Source: Microbacterium sp. oral taxon 186 str. F0373
GTDB taxonomy: Bacteria > Actinomycetota > Actinomycetes > Actinomycetales > Microbacteriaceae
Assembly: GCF_000411455.1 (NCBI RefSeq)
Contig: NZ_KE150457.1
Span: 184,401 to 248,400 of the forward strand
Length of the DNA stretch: 64,000 nucleotides
Reading direction: 5' to 3'
Shown here: positions 8,028 through 16,672 of the stretch, piece after piece
Layout: each line of letters begins with the position of its first letter
Numbering within the stretch: the stretch's first letter is position 1
Notes under the pieces: generated by a model
The model's input: the letters and a program-made list of their open reading frames with translations, nothing else
Told to the model about the DNA's origin: nothing
Databases searched by the model: none
Position numbers and translations under genes: made by a program

Positions 8028-10058
8028 ATGCGTGCGCGTCTGTGGCTGGCGCTGACGGCGGCGGCGGCGATCGTCCTGGGCGGCGCCACGGCGATCGTCC
8101 TGGGCGGCGCGACCGCGGCGACCGCCACGGGTCCCGTCGCCCTCAGCTCGTCACGCGTGGTCGATCAGTCCGGTGTGCTCTCCGGTGCACAGGTCTCCGA
8201 GGTCGACACACGCCTGCGTGCCTTGACCGCGAAGTCGGGTGTCGATCTCTGGGTTGCGTACGTCCCGCAGTTCACCGATCCGTCGACGCCCGAGGACTGG
8301 GCGAACCAGACGGCGCAGAACAACGGTCTGGGCCCGCACCAGTACCTCTTGGCGATCTCGACGGACGGCCGTCAGTACTATCTGTCGGGCTCCTCGGCCG
8401 GCCCCGTGACCGGCGATGAGCTCACCACGATCGAACGCGAACGGGTGCAGCCGGCGCTGTCGGCCGGCAACTGGGTCGGCGCCGCCACCTCCGCTGCGGA
8501 CGGCCTGGCCGACGCCATCGCGGGAGGAACCGGCGGCGCCGGGGTCGACGCCGCCGGTATCATCACGCCGATCCTGCTCGTCATCGTGGTGATCGCCCTG
8601 GCCGGGCTCATCATCTGGATCGTGATGCGCTCGCGCAGGCGTCGATCGCCCGCGGGGCCCGGCACGGAAACACCGCCCGCGCCCGTGAGCATCGAGGATC
8701 TCACGCGCCGCGCGTCCTCGGCTCTGGTTCAGACGGACGACGCGGTCAAAACGAGCGAGCAGGAGCTCGGGTTCGCCCGTGCGCAGTTCGGCGACGAGGC
8801 CGCCCGCGAGTTCGAGTCGGCGCTGGCCAGCGCGAAGGCTCAGCTCGATGAGGCGTTCGCCCTCAGGCAGAAGCTCGACGACGAGAGCCCCGACAGCGAC
8901 GACGACACGCGCGCCTGGAACATGCGCATCATCGAGCTGTGCGAGGCCGCCGACGCGCACCTCGACGAGAAGGCTGCGGCGTTCGACGACCTGCGAAAGC
9001 TCGAGCAGAACGCCCCCGACGCACTCGCACGCCTCCGCGAGAAGAAGGAGAGCGTGGCCGGCGCGCACGACACCGCCGTCGCGACGCTCACCGACCTGAC
9101 GAGCGCGTACGACCCCCTGGCCCTGACCGCGATCGCCGACAACCCCGAGCAGGCATCGCAGCGCCTCGCGTTCGCCGACACGCTGCTGGACACCGCCGCC
9201 GCGCAGATCGCCGCCGGCAACACGTCCGCCGCGGCGGTCAGCATCCGCGCTGCGGAGGACGCCGTGGCACAGGCCGAGATGCTGCACAACGCCGTCGCGC
9301 GCATGAGCGCCGACCTCGCCCAGGCGGAGGCGGATGCCGCGGCCCTCATCGCCGATCTGGAGACCGACATCGCCGCGGCAACGGCACTGCCCGACCCGGA
9401 CGGGCGTCTGGCCCCCGTGATCGCGGCCACGCGCGCGCAGGTCGAGGCGGCGCGGCCGCTGGTCACCGGGCCCGCCAAGCGTCCCCTCTTCGCCCGCGAG
9501 GGTCTGGACCGCGCCAACGCACAGATCGACGCAGTCCTGGCCGGCATCCGCGACGAGCAGGAGCGCGCGGCGCGCGCATCCGCGCAGCTGGGCGGCCTCA
9601 TCGCACAGGCGCAGGGCGAGATCTCCGCGGCGGAGGACTTCATCTCTTCACGCCGCGGCGCCGTCGGCGCCGAGGCACGTACCCGCCTCGCCGAGGCCGG
9701 CGCGTCGCTCGTGCAGGCCCGCCAGCTGCAGCAGAACGATCCCGCACAGGCTCTTGCCGCCGCACAGCGCGCGCACGAGCTGGCGACGCAGGCGATGCAG
9801 GCGGCGCAGAACGATGTCGGCGTCTTCCAGAGCGGTATGTTCGGCGGCTCCGGCGGATCGCAGCGCACGGGTTCGGGCGGCGACATGATGGGCGCCATCC
9901 TCGGTGGCATCGTCCTCAACTCCCTGCTCAACGGTGGCGGCGGCAGCCGCTCGCGCTCCGGCGGCGGCTTCGGCGGCCTGGGCGGGGGCGGCAGCATCTC
10001 CCCCGGCGGGTTCGGCGGCGCCGGCAGCCGCGCGCGCCGCGGCGGAGGTCGCTTCTGA
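8028..10058 (+). CDS. secreted or membrane TPM-domain protein with long coiled coil and Gly/Arg tail
   Basis: A 676-residue protein with four parts. First, a signal peptide containing an eight-residue tandem duplication (AIVLGGAT twice, about 14-29). Second, an extracytoplasmic TPM domain at about 45-165, a family linked to photosystem repair phosphatase in plants and to envelope proteins in bacteria. Third, one membrane helix at about 180-203 (ITPILLVIVVIALAGLIIW). Fourth, a cytoplasmic coiled coil from about 220 to 600, ending in a Gly/Ser/Arg tail. Just before the tail is the hydrophobic GGDMMGAILGGIV. GGAGG lies before the ATG. The pspA gene follows after 78 bp, pointing to a joint envelope-stress role. 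A stand-alone relative of the coiled-coil part lies at 59137-60468. Confidence 0.88.
   Translation: MRARLWLALTAAAAIVLGGATAIVLGGATAATATGPVALSSSRVVDQSGVLSGAQVSEVDTRLRALTAKSGVDLWVAYVPQFTDPSTPEDWANQTAQNNGLGPHQYLLAISTDGRQYYLSGSSAGPVTGDELTTIERERVQPALSAGNWVGAATSAADGLADAIAGGTGGAGVDAAGIITPILLVIVVIALAGLIIWIVMRSRRRRSPAGPGTETPPAPVSIEDLTRRASSALVQTDDAVKTSEQELGFARAQFGDEAAREFESALASAKAQLDEAFALRQKLDDESPDSDDDTRAWNMRIIELCEAADAHLDEKAAAFDDLRKLEQNAPDALARLREKKESVAGAHDTAVATLTDLTSAYDPLALTAIADNPEQASQRLAFADTLLDTAAAQIAAGNTSAAAVSIRAAEDAVAQAEMLHNAVARMSADLAQAEADAAALIADLETDIAAATALPDPDGRLAPVIAATRAQVEAARPLVTGPAKRPLFAREGLDRANAQIDAVLAGIRDEQERAARASAQLGGLIAQAQGEISAAEDFISSRRGAVGAEARTRLAEAGASLVQARQLQQNDPAQALAAAQRAHELATQAMQAAQNDVGVFQSGMFGGSGGSQRTGSGGDMMGAILGGIVLNSLLNGGGGSRSRSGGGFGGLGGGGSISPGGFGGAGSRARRGGGRF
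8067..8114 (+). repeat. 24-bp tandem duplication inside a signal peptide
   Basis: Two adjacent 24-base units (8067-8090 and 8091-8114), identical at 22 positions, each encode AIVLGGAT. The duplication lengthens the hydrophobic core of the TPM protein's signal peptide. It keeps the reading frame. Replication slippage is the simplest origin. Confidence 0.9.
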
Positions 10059-10136
10059 GCCCGGCATCCGCTCGCCGACTTCGACCGCACGATCCCCTCG
10101 CACCCTGGGAAGTCTCCCGTTAGGAAAGGAAAAACG

Positions 10137-10874
10137 ATGGCAAAGCAGTCCATCTTCGGTCGCATCTCGACGCTCGTGAAGGCGAACGTCAACGCCATGC
10201 TCGACGCCGCCGAAGACCCGCAGAAGATGCTCGATCAGCTGGTGCGCGATTACACCAACTCCATCGCCGACGCCGAGTCCGCGATCGCCGAGACCATCGG
10301 CAACCTGCGCCTGCTCGAGCGCGACCATGAAGAAGACGTGCGCGCCGCCGCCGAATGGGGCAACAAGGCTCTCGCCGCCAGTCGCAAGGCCGACGAGCTG
10401 CGTGCGAGCGGCAGCACCGCGGATGCCGACAAGTTCGACAACCTCGCCAAGATCGCGCTGCAGCGCCAGATCAGCGAGGAGAACGAAGCCAAGGCCGTCG
10501 AGCCGACGATCAGCTCTCAGACGGAGGTCGTCGCCAAGCTCAAGGACGGCCTCAACGGCATGAAGCAGAAGCTGGAGCAGCTGAAGGCCAAGCGCAGCGA
10601 GCTGCTCGCCCGCGCCAAGACCGCAGAAGCGCAGAACAAGGTGCACGACGCGGTCAAGTCGATCGACGTGCTCGACCCCACGAGCGAGCTCGGCCGCTTC
10701 GAAGACAAGGTGCGTCGCCAGGAGGCGCTCGCCGCCGGCAAGGCGGAGCTGGCGGCATCCACCCTGGACGCGCAGTTCAACGAGCTCGAGGACGTGGGTG
10801 AGCTCACCGAGGTCGAGGCGCGCCTGGCTGCTCTGAAGAGCGGCGGCACCGGCGCGGCGGCGCTGGAGAAGTAG
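10137..10874 (+). CDS. pspA: PspA/IM30 family protein
   Basis: A 245-residue, almost wholly helical, charged coiled-coil protein of the PspA/IM30 (bacterial ESCRT-III-like) family, which assembles on the inner face of the cytoplasmic membrane and limits proton leakage under envelope stress. The opening MAKQSIFGRISTLVKANVNA is the typical amphipathic N-terminal helix, followed by MLDAAEDPQKMLDQLVRDY, a hallmark of the family. A purine-rich site AGGAAAGG precedes the ATG. It lies directly downstream of the TPM protein, probably one operon. No PspF- or ClgR-type regulator is visible nearby. Confidence 0.93.
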   Translation: MAKQSIFGRISTLVKANVNAMLDAAEDPQKMLDQLVRDYTNSIADAESAIAETIGNLRLLERDHEEDVRAAAEWGNKALAASRKADELRASGSTADADKFDNLAKIALQRQISEENEAKAVEPTISSQTEVVAKLKDGLNGMKQKLEQLKAKRSELLARAKTAEAQNKVHDAVKSIDVLDPTSELGRFEDKVRRQEALAAGKAELAASTLDAQFNELEDVGELTEVEARLAALKSGGTGAAALEK

Positions 10875-10961
10875 GCAGGATGACGGTCCGCGTCCCGGGG
10901 TTCGCCGCACGGCGGATGCCGGGACGCGGACGTCGCGGGGCGCGCAGGGAAGGAAGGGAAG

Positions 10962-11774
10962 ATGACCCGCTTCGTGGTGGTTCCGCAGTGGCAGGGCTCC
11001 CCCGCCGCGCGCGCGATGTTGCTCGTGGACGGCGCCGAGGCGATCGCGGGCGACCTGCCTCGCGCGGCGACCGCGCGCGTGGACGTGCCGGCAGAAGCCG
11101 GTGAAGCGCTGGAGACCGGCATCCGGCGTTTCAGCGCGCTGCATCGCGTCGCCGACGCCCTCACCGCGGAACTCGCGGTCAGCGACGAGGCGGCACTCAT
11201 CGTCGGCGGCGACTGCGGCGTCGCCGTCCCCGCGATCGCCCATTATGCCGCCCGACACCCGGAGCTCGCGGTGGTCTGGTTCGACGCGCACGGCGACCTC
11301 AACACGGCCGCGACCTCGCCGTCGGGCGCGTTCGGCGGCATGGCCCTGCGCGCCGTGCACGAGAGCGGACCGGTGCCCGGAAGCGGCGCCGTGACGGCCG
11401 ATCGTCTCGTGCTGGTGGGCGCCCGCGATCTCGACCCGGGCGAGGCCGTGCACCTCGCCGAGAGCGATATCCGCAGCGTCGCGGCCGACGCGATCGGCGA
11501 CGGCGCGGCGATCGCCGCCGCCGTGGCAGCCACGGGAGCGGAGGCCGTCTACATCCACGTCGACCTCGACGTGCTCGACCCGGCCGAGCTCACCGGTGTG
11601 ACCCGGCCGACGCCGTTCGGCCTGACGCTGCGGGAGCTGACCGCGGCGATCGCCGCCGCGCGACGCACCCTCCCCCTGGTGGGTGCGTCGATCGCCGGAT
11701 TCGCTCCGGCGTCTCCGGCCGCGGCCGTCGACGACCTCGGCACGATCCTGCGGGTCGTCGGGGCGCTCGCGTGA
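10962..11774 (+). CDS. arginase/agmatinase superfamily protein, altered first metal ligand
   Basis: A 270-residue ureohydrolase-fold protein. Two of the binuclear manganese motifs are intact: WFDAHGDLN (106-114) and a later HVDLDVLDPAE. The first motif, normally GGDHS, reads GGDCG (82-86), so the first ligand histidine is cysteine. Some actinobacterial family members share this. The true substrate (arginine, agmatine, formiminoglutamate or another guanidino compound) cannot be read, and a hydrolase with changed metal binding is possible. A GAAGGGAAG site precedes the ATG. The stop overlaps the GTG start of the next gene. Confidence 0.82.
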   Translation: MTRFVVVPQWQGSPAARAMLLVDGAEAIAGDLPRAATARVDVPAEAGEALETGIRRFSALHRVADALTAELAVSDEAALIVGGDCGVAVPAIAHYAARHPELAVVWFDAHGDLNTAATSPSGAFGGMALRAVHESGPVPGSGAVTADRLVLVGARDLDPGEAVHLAESDIRSVAADAIGDGAAIAAAVAATGAEAVYIHVDLDVLDPAELTGVTRPTPFGLTLRELTAAIAAARRTLPLVGASIAGFAPASPAAAVDDLGTILRVVGALA

Positions 11775-12244
11775 TCGCGTCGCCCCCGCCGGGCTGGCAG
11801 GAACGGGCGGCCCGCGCCGTGGCGCGCGGACGCCGCCTCGATACGCTGATTCCCGGCATCCTGCTCGACTCCCCCCTCAGCCTCGTCGGCTTCTGGTGGG
11901 GAACCGCCGTGGGCTGGATCTGGGGCTCGCTGTGGTCGACGGGTCGCATCGATCGGCGCGGAGGCCTCTGGGTGTTCACCGGCATGCCGTCGTGGACGTT
12001 CGGCCGCGGCGGGGTCTGCGTCGGCGGGTGCTTCTTGACCGACTCACCGCGCATCAGCGATGACGTGCTGCGTCACGAAGCCGTGCACGCGCGCCAATGG
12101 CGCCGCTACGGCTTTCTCATGCCGCTGCTGTACGCCCTGGCGGGACGCGACCCGCTGACGAACCGGTTCGAGATCCTCGCCGGCCTCGAAGAGGGCAACT
12201 ATGTGGCGCGCGGAGCGTGGGCAGGCACGGTCAGCGAGAGCTGA
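11771..12244 (+). CDS. small HExxH-motif protein, probable metallopeptidase-like
   Basis: A 157-residue protein I cannot assign to a characterised family. Residues 26-55 contain hydrophobic, tryptophan-rich segments (GFWWGTAVGWIWGSLW) that may touch the membrane. RHEAVHARQW (101-110) holds an HExxH zinc motif, and NRFEILAGLE (131-140) supplies a candidate third ligand (Glu134) with the spacing seen in gluzincin-like proteins. Two cysteines, GVCVGGC, lie at about 82-86. It is coupled to the arginase-like gene by a GTGA overlap, so the two may act together. Similar proteins are sometimes labelled Fe-S oxidoreductase, which I do not find supported by the sequence. It ends 14 bases inside the convergent SIP gene. 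Confidence 0.65.
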   Translation: MIASPPPGWQERAARAVARGRRLDTLIPGILLDSPLSLVGFWWGTAVGWIWGSLWSTGRIDRRGGLWVFTGMPSWTFGRGGVCVGGCFLTDSPRISDDVLRHEAVHARQWRRYGFLMPLLYALAGRDPLTNRFEILAGLEEGNYVARGAWAGTVSES

Positions 12245-12722
12245 CCAGCCCGAAACGCGCCGGTGTGTGCACCGCCGCAGGCGAGATTCCGAGGCGCTCG
12301 GTGAGGTGGTCGAAGATGTCGGCGGTGCCGAGGAATCCGCCGAGAAGGTGGATACGGGTGCCGTCCTGGCACGTCGACTCATCGCCGTCTGCGCAGAGCA
12401 TCTCATCGGCCCACGCCGTCACGGCCCGGCTGACGGCCTGGCCGGGAGCACAGGAGCGGCCGGTTCCGGGCTGGCCGCTGCGACGTGAGCGGTCGAGCCA
12501 GGTGACGACCATCCGCGCCGGAACCGCGATCGGCGTGATCCACGAGGCGTCGGGAACCTCGATGAAGACACGACCGGTCGAGCAGATCGGCAGCGTCGCG
12601 ATGAGCGCCTCCAGCTCGGCCAGCGCGTGCTCGTCCGCCGTGATGAGCTGCTGCACCCGCGCGTGACGAGACGCCTTGCAGGCGGACTCGTCGTGCACAG
12701 CACGCAGCGCGGAGGAGGTCAT
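12231..12722 (-). CDS. stand-alone SIP-domain (siderophore-interacting protein-like) protein
   Basis: A 163-residue protein resembling the C-terminal, NAD(P)H-binding half of siderophore-interacting ferric reductases: ITADEHALAELEALIATLP followed by GRVFIEVPD is the typical opening strand-helix of that domain. The N-terminal FAD-binding barrel is absent, so it cannot be a complete flavin reductase by itself. It may work with a separate flavoprotein or have another iron-related role. Regulation by iron is strongly suggested by a DtxR/IdeR-type box (12745-12763) just upstream of its -10 element. The ATG follows TATGAT by nine bases, so the leader is very short. Confidence 0.72.
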   Translation of the reverse strand: MTSSALRAVHDESACKASRHARVQQLITADEHALAELEALIATLPICSTGRVFIEVPDASWITPIAVPARMVVTWLDRSRRSGQPGTGRSCAPGQAVSRAVTAWADEMLCADGDESTCQDGTRIHLLGGFLGTADIFDHLTERLGISPAAVHTPARFGLVSSR

Positions 12723-12731
12723 GATCCTTCG

Positions 12732-12763
12732 ATCATACGCCCATTAAGGCGAGCCTTACCTCA
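12732..12763 (-). promoter_or_regulatory. iron-responsive promoter: -10 element plus DtxR/IdeR box
   Basis: Positions 12745-12763 read TAAGGCGAGCCTTACCTCA on the plus strand, matching the DtxR/IdeR consensus TWAGGTTAGSCTAACCTWA at 15 of 19 positions. The core TAAGGC-GA-GCCTTA is a perfect inverted repeat. On the minus strand a TATGAT -10 lies seven bases further toward the SIP gene (12732-12737), so the box covers the -10/-35 spacer, the usual place for repression when iron is plentiful. The box also overlaps the stop codon of the phosphatase gene. Confidence 0.8.
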
Positions 12764-13471
12764 GCGTTCGATGAGGATCGTCGCGAGCGCGTCCACCTCG
12801 TCGCGGCGGAGTCCGTGCGCGACGAGGTAGCCCGCCGCCGACCCGAAGCGCTCGCGCACATCCTCCAACAGCGCCTGCATGACGGGTGCCGGCGAGCGTG
12901 TCGCGAGGTCTTCGAGATGGCGAGCGTCGGGGTGCACGCTGCGCAGATAGGCGAGCACGCGAGCATTGCGCCGCGCCGGGAGCAGCTGTTCCGTACGCGC
13001 GTAATCGGCCACGATCGCGTCATGCTCGACGCCGACGGCGTCCAACAGCAGCGCGACGGCGACGCCCGTGCGGTCCTTCCCGACGGTGCAGTGCACGAGC
13101 GCCGGTGCGCCCTCGAGGACGGCGCGGACGACCTCGACCATCCGATCGGCCGACTCGTCGACGAGGCCGCGGTAGACGTCGGCGAGCGAGCGGTCCTCGA
13201 CGAAGAAGGAGGCGACCGAACCGAGGAAGAGCGGGATCCGGATCGTCTCGAGATCGAGGCCGGCGACGCGGCTGGGCTCGACGGCCACTTCGTCGTCGGC
13301 GCGGAGGTCGACGACGCGACGGATTCCGAGACCGACGAGATCCTCGCGGCCGGCCTCGTCCAGCCCGGCGAGATTGCCGGAACGGAACAGCACACCCGCA
13401 CGCGTGACGCCACCGCCCGCCGGGAGCCCGCCGACGTCGCGGAAGTTCAGAGCGCCGGAGACGATGCTCAC
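12761..13471 (-). CDS. tyrosine-protein phosphatase (MptpB-like)
   Basis: A 236-residue protein of the MptpB/Y_phosphatase3 type. The signature P-loop HCTVGKDRTGV has catalytic Cys128 and Arg134 (CX5R), with the KD pair typical of MptpB-like dual-specificity enzymes. It opens MSIVSGALNFRDVGGLPAGG; NFRDxGG is a family hallmark near the N-terminus. The GTG start overlaps the stop of the AhpD-like gene (GTGA). Substrates of this group include phosphotyrosine, phosphoserine and phosphoinositides, and no choice can be made here. Confidence 0.88.
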   Translation of the reverse strand: MSIVSGALNFRDVGGLPAGGGVTRAGVLFRSGNLAGLDEAGREDLVGLGIRRVVDLRADDEVAVEPSRVAGLDLETIRIPLFLGSVASFFVEDRSLADVYRGLVDESADRMVEVVRAVLEGAPALVHCTVGKDRTGVAVALLLDAVGVEHDAIVADYARTEQLLPARRNARVLAYLRSVHPDARHLEDLATRSPAPVMQALLEDVRERFGSAAGYLVAHGLRRDEVDALATILIER

Positions 13472-13962
13472 GCCGGATCGTCTCCCGCGCCCGTCTGGCG
13501 CCCGCGCGGCGGGACCGGATATTTTCCGGCGATCGTGATGCGGTTGAAGGCGTTGATCGACACGAGCAGCCAGCTGATCGCGACGTACTCCTGCTCCGAG
13601 AGGATGCCGCCGACGCGGTCGTAGACCTCGTCGGGCACACCCTCCTCGTGGATGAAGACGTAGCACTCCGCCAGTTCGAGAGCCGCGCGTTCGCGGGCCG
13701 AGAACACGCCCGAGTCCCGCCAGGCGGCGAGCTGGGCGATCTCATCGATGCCGAGACCCGCCGCGACCGCGCGGTCGACGTGCACGCGCACGCAGTACGC
13801 GCATCCGTTGAGCTGCGACGCGTGGATGAGCACCAGCTCCCGCAGGCGCGCATCGATGCCCGCCTCGGCGGCGATCGCGCCGACCGTCTTCGAGAACACC
13901 TCCAGCGCGTCGTACGCGGGACGGGCCGACCGGGACAGGTGAACGCGACGCTCGGTGCTCAT
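13468..13962 (-). CDS. carboxymuconolactone decarboxylase / AhpD-like protein
   Basis: A 164-residue all-helical protein with the AhpD core motif CAYCVRVH (Cys54, Cys57, His61), the redox-active pair of alkylhydroperoxidase-type carriers. The preceding LRELVLIHASQLNG is standard for the family. Proteins of this subgroup reduce peroxides or act with sigma factors. The ATG follows TAGGCT by six bases, giving a leaderless transcript that continues into the tyrosine phosphatase through a GTGA overlap. A thiol redox protein coupled to a cysteine-dependent phosphatase is a plausible functional pairing, but that is inference. Confidence 0.85.
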   Translation of the reverse strand: MSTERRVHLSRSARPAYDALEVFSKTVGAIAAEAGIDARLRELVLIHASQLNGCAYCVRVHVDRAVAAGLGIDEIAQLAAWRDSGVFSARERAALELAECYVFIHEEGVPDEVYDRVGGILSEQEYVAISWLLVSINAFNRITIAGKYPVPPRGRQTGAGDDPA

Positions 13963-14065
13963 GCGATCAGCCTAGGACGGGTGGGCCCGCTCGAGCGGGC
14001 GAGCGCGCGGCGCAGCCGTGCGTCGAAATCACCGGTGCGAACGCGGATGGAGGCACAATGTCCGG

Positions 14066-15007
14066 ATGGATGAGTTCTCCTTCCTGGCCGATCAGGCCGC
14101 CGAGCTCGGCATCGGTGCCGTCCCGCCCGTCCGCCGCCTCACCCACCGCCTCGACGACGGCCGCGTCGTCAGCGCACTGCAGTACGGGGATCCCGTCACG
14201 GCAGCCTTCACTCCCCCGCAGGTGACGTTCCTGCACGGCTCCGGCCTCAACGCGCACACGTGGGACACGACGGTGCTCGCCCTCGGCATCCCCGCCCTCG
14301 CCGTCGACCTGCCAGGGCACGGCGACTCGTCGTGGCGGGCGGATGCCGCGTACACCGGAGGCGTCCTCGCCGCCGACATCGCCCCGGCCGTCGCCGCGTG
14401 GACAGCGGGCACGCCACAGGTGCTCGTCGGTCAATCGCTCGGTGGCCTGACCGCCGCCGCGCTCGCCGCCGCGCACCCCGAGCTCGTGCGCGAGCTGATC
14501 GTCGTCGACATCACGCCCGGCATCGACCCGGACGGCGACGCCGCGCAGATCGCCGCCTTCTTCGCCGGCCCCACCGACTGGGCCAGCCGCGAGGAACTCG
14601 TCGAGCGGGCGCTCTGGTTCGGACTCGGCGGCTCCCGCGAGGCCGCGACCCGCGGTGTCGCCCTCAACTCGCGTGTGCGTGGGGACGGCCGCGTCGAGTG
14701 GAAGCACCACTTCGCGCACCTCGCGAACGCGCTGTCCGGCGACGCGGATGCCGCGGCGAGCGCAGAGGCGCAACGTCACGCGATCCGCGGCGCGCTCACC
14801 GCCGAAGGGTGGGATCACCTCGCTGCCGCCACGGCCCCGATCACTCTCGTGCGCGGACGCCGCGGCTTCGTGACGCCCCCGGATGCCGAGGACTTCCATC
14901 GTCGCCTCCCGGCGGCATCCCTCGTCGAGGTCGACTCGGGCCACAACGTGCAGGAGGAGCAGCCGGTCGAACTCGCCCGGCTCATCGTGCAGATCGCGCG
15001 CGGCTGA
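14066..15007 (+). CDS. alpha/beta hydrolase
   Basis: A 313-residue alpha/beta-hydrolase-fold protein. The oxyanion segment is HGSGLNAHTWD (57-67). The nucleophile elbow is GQSLGG with Ser124, and the catalytic histidine is in DSGHNVQEEQP near the C-terminus. VEASL-type acid loops are present but the acid is not certain. I chose the ATG at 14066 because CACAAT ends six bases upstream and because the extension above it is arginine-rich and unlike the family. No neighbour indicates a substrate; esterase, haloalkane or epoxide hydrolase activities are all possible. Confidence 0.87.
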   Translation: MDEFSFLADQAAELGIGAVPPVRRLTHRLDDGRVVSALQYGDPVTAAFTPPQVTFLHGSGLNAHTWDTTVLALGIPALAVDLPGHGDSSWRADAAYTGGVLAADIAPAVAAWTAGTPQVLVGQSLGGLTAAALAAAHPELVRELIVVDITPGIDPDGDAAQIAAFFAGPTDWASREELVERALWFGLGGSREAATRGVALNSRVRGDGRVEWKHHFAHLANALSGDADAAASAEAQRHAIRGALTAEGWDHLAAATAPITLVRGRRGFVTPPDAEDFHRRLPAASLVEVDSGHNVQEEQPVELARLIVQIARG

Positions 15008-15160
15008 CGCGACCGATCGCATGACGCTCGGTGTCGCCGCAGCGAACACGGATGACCGCACCCGCCGTCGCAAAGCCTAGGCTGTAACGCGCACCCGAGT
15101 CAGCGGGCAGCTGCGCACAGCACGCGCGCATGCCCGCGCTGCCGAAAGGACACCTCTCAC

Positions 15161-16672
15161 ATGCTTCGCCGCACCACCGTCGCTGCCGCCGCGCTCCTCG
15201 CCGTCGGCGCCCTGCTGCTGACCGCTTGCTCCGGCGGTTCCACGCCCGATGCGTCCCCGACCGTCGTCACCCCCGACCCTGACGCGGTCGTGAACGTGCG
15301 CCTCGTCTCCGAGCCGAGCAACCTCGACATCCGCGAGACCGCCGGTGCCGCCCTGGACCAGATCCTGATCGACAACGTCTACCAGGGCCTCGTCTCACGT
15401 ACTCCCGACCAGAAGATCGAGCCGGAGCTGGCCAGCGACTACAAGGTCTCGCCCGACGGCCTCACCTACACGTTCACGCTCCGCGACGGCGTCACCTTCC
15501 ACAGCGGGTCACCGCTCACCGTCGATGACGTCGTCTGGTCGCTGGAGCAGGTCAAGTCCACCGCGTCCTACAGCGACTCCGACCGACTCGCACGCGTACA
15601 GAGCATCGCCGCGAACGGCAAGGACGTCGTGCTCACGCTCAGCCAGCCCGATTCCAGCCTGCTGTGGAACCTCACCGGACGGGCAGGTCTCGTCCTCAAG
15701 AAGGACGACACCACCGATCGCAAGACGAAGGCCAACGGCACCGGGCCGTACAAGCTGACCAGCTGGAAGCAGGGCGACTCGATCACCTTCGACCGCAACG
15801 ACGCCTACTGGGGCGACAAGGCCAAGGTCAAGGAGGTGGTCTTCAGCTACATTCCCGACAACCAGGCCGCGCTCAACGGTGCCCTCGCCCACGAGCTCGA
15901 CGTGGTCACGGGCTTCGACGCCAACCTCAAGGACCAGGTCGAGGCGAACGGTGACTTCACTCTCGTGCTCGGAAAGTCGACCGACAAGGGCACGCTCGCG
16001 ATGAACTCGACGAAGGCGCCCCTGTCCGACAAGCGCGTGCGCCAGGCGATCCGCCAGGCCATCGACCACAACGCCATCGTCAAGGCGCTCGGCGCCGGCC
16101 AGACCTTGTACGGCCCGATCCCCGAGCTCGACCCCGGCTACGCGGATCTGTCCTCCACCGCCCCCTTCGACCCGGCCGCCGCGAAGAAGCTCCTCGCCGA
16201 CGCCGGTGTGAAAGACCTCACGCTCACGCTCACGATCCCCTCGTTCTACGGCACCACGGTGTCTCAGATCCTCGTGTCGAATCTGAATGACGTGGGCATC
16301 ACGCTGAAGGTGAAGGCCGTCGAGTTCCCGACGTGGCTCAACGACGTCTACATGAACAAGAACTACGACCTCAGCTTCGTGCTGCACACCGAGGCTCGCG
16401 ACTTCGAGAACTGGGCGAACCCGAACTACTACTACACCTACAACAACCCCGAGGTGCAGAAGCTCTACCAGCAGTCGCTCAGCGCGACCGACGAGCAGAC
16501 ATCCGCTGACCTGCTGGCACAGGCCGCGAAGATCGTCGCCGACGATCAGGCCGCCGACTGGCTGTACAACGGCGCGTCGATCGTCGCCGTGGGCACCAAC
16601 GTGAGCGGATTCCCGTCGGTCAACGTCAACGAGCGCATCAACCTCGCCGAGCTGGCCAAGAGCAAGGTGTGA
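15161..16672 (+). CDS. ABC transporter substrate-binding lipoprotein (SBP_bac_5, peptide/nickel type)
   Basis: A 503-residue lipoprotein and the binding component of the five-gene importer that follows. The signal peptide ends in the lipobox LLTAC with the acylated cysteine at 23, then a flexible SGGSTPDASPT linker. The body follows the family-5 solute-binding pattern: LVSEPSNLDIRE, then LASDYKVSPDGLTYTFTLRD, and a C-terminal YYYTYNNPEV segment. Ligands of this family are oligopeptides, nickel or opine-like compounds, and the sequence does not decide. An AAAGGA site precedes the ATG. The stop overlaps the GTG of the first permease. Confidence 0.92.
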   Translation: MLRRTTVAAAALLAVGALLLTACSGGSTPDASPTVVTPDPDAVVNVRLVSEPSNLDIRETAGAALDQILIDNVYQGLVSRTPDQKIEPELASDYKVSPDGLTYTFTLRDGVTFHSGSPLTVDDVVWSLEQVKSTASYSDSDRLARVQSIAANGKDVVLTLSQPDSSLLWNLTGRAGLVLKKDDTTDRKTKANGTGPYKLTSWKQGDSITFDRNDAYWGDKAKVKEVVFSYIPDNQAALNGALAHELDVVTGFDANLKDQVEANGDFTLVLGKSTDKGTLAMNSTKAPLSDKRVRQAIRQAIDHNAIVKALGAGQTLYGPIPELDPGYADLSSTAPFDPAAAKKLLADAGVKDLTLTLTIPSFYGTTVSQILVSNLNDVGITLKVKAVEFPTWLNDVYMNKNYDLSFVLHTEARDFENWANPNYYYTYNNPEVQKLYQQSLSATDEQTSADLLAQAAKIVADDQAADWLYNGASIVAVGTNVSGFPSVNVNERINLAELAKSKV

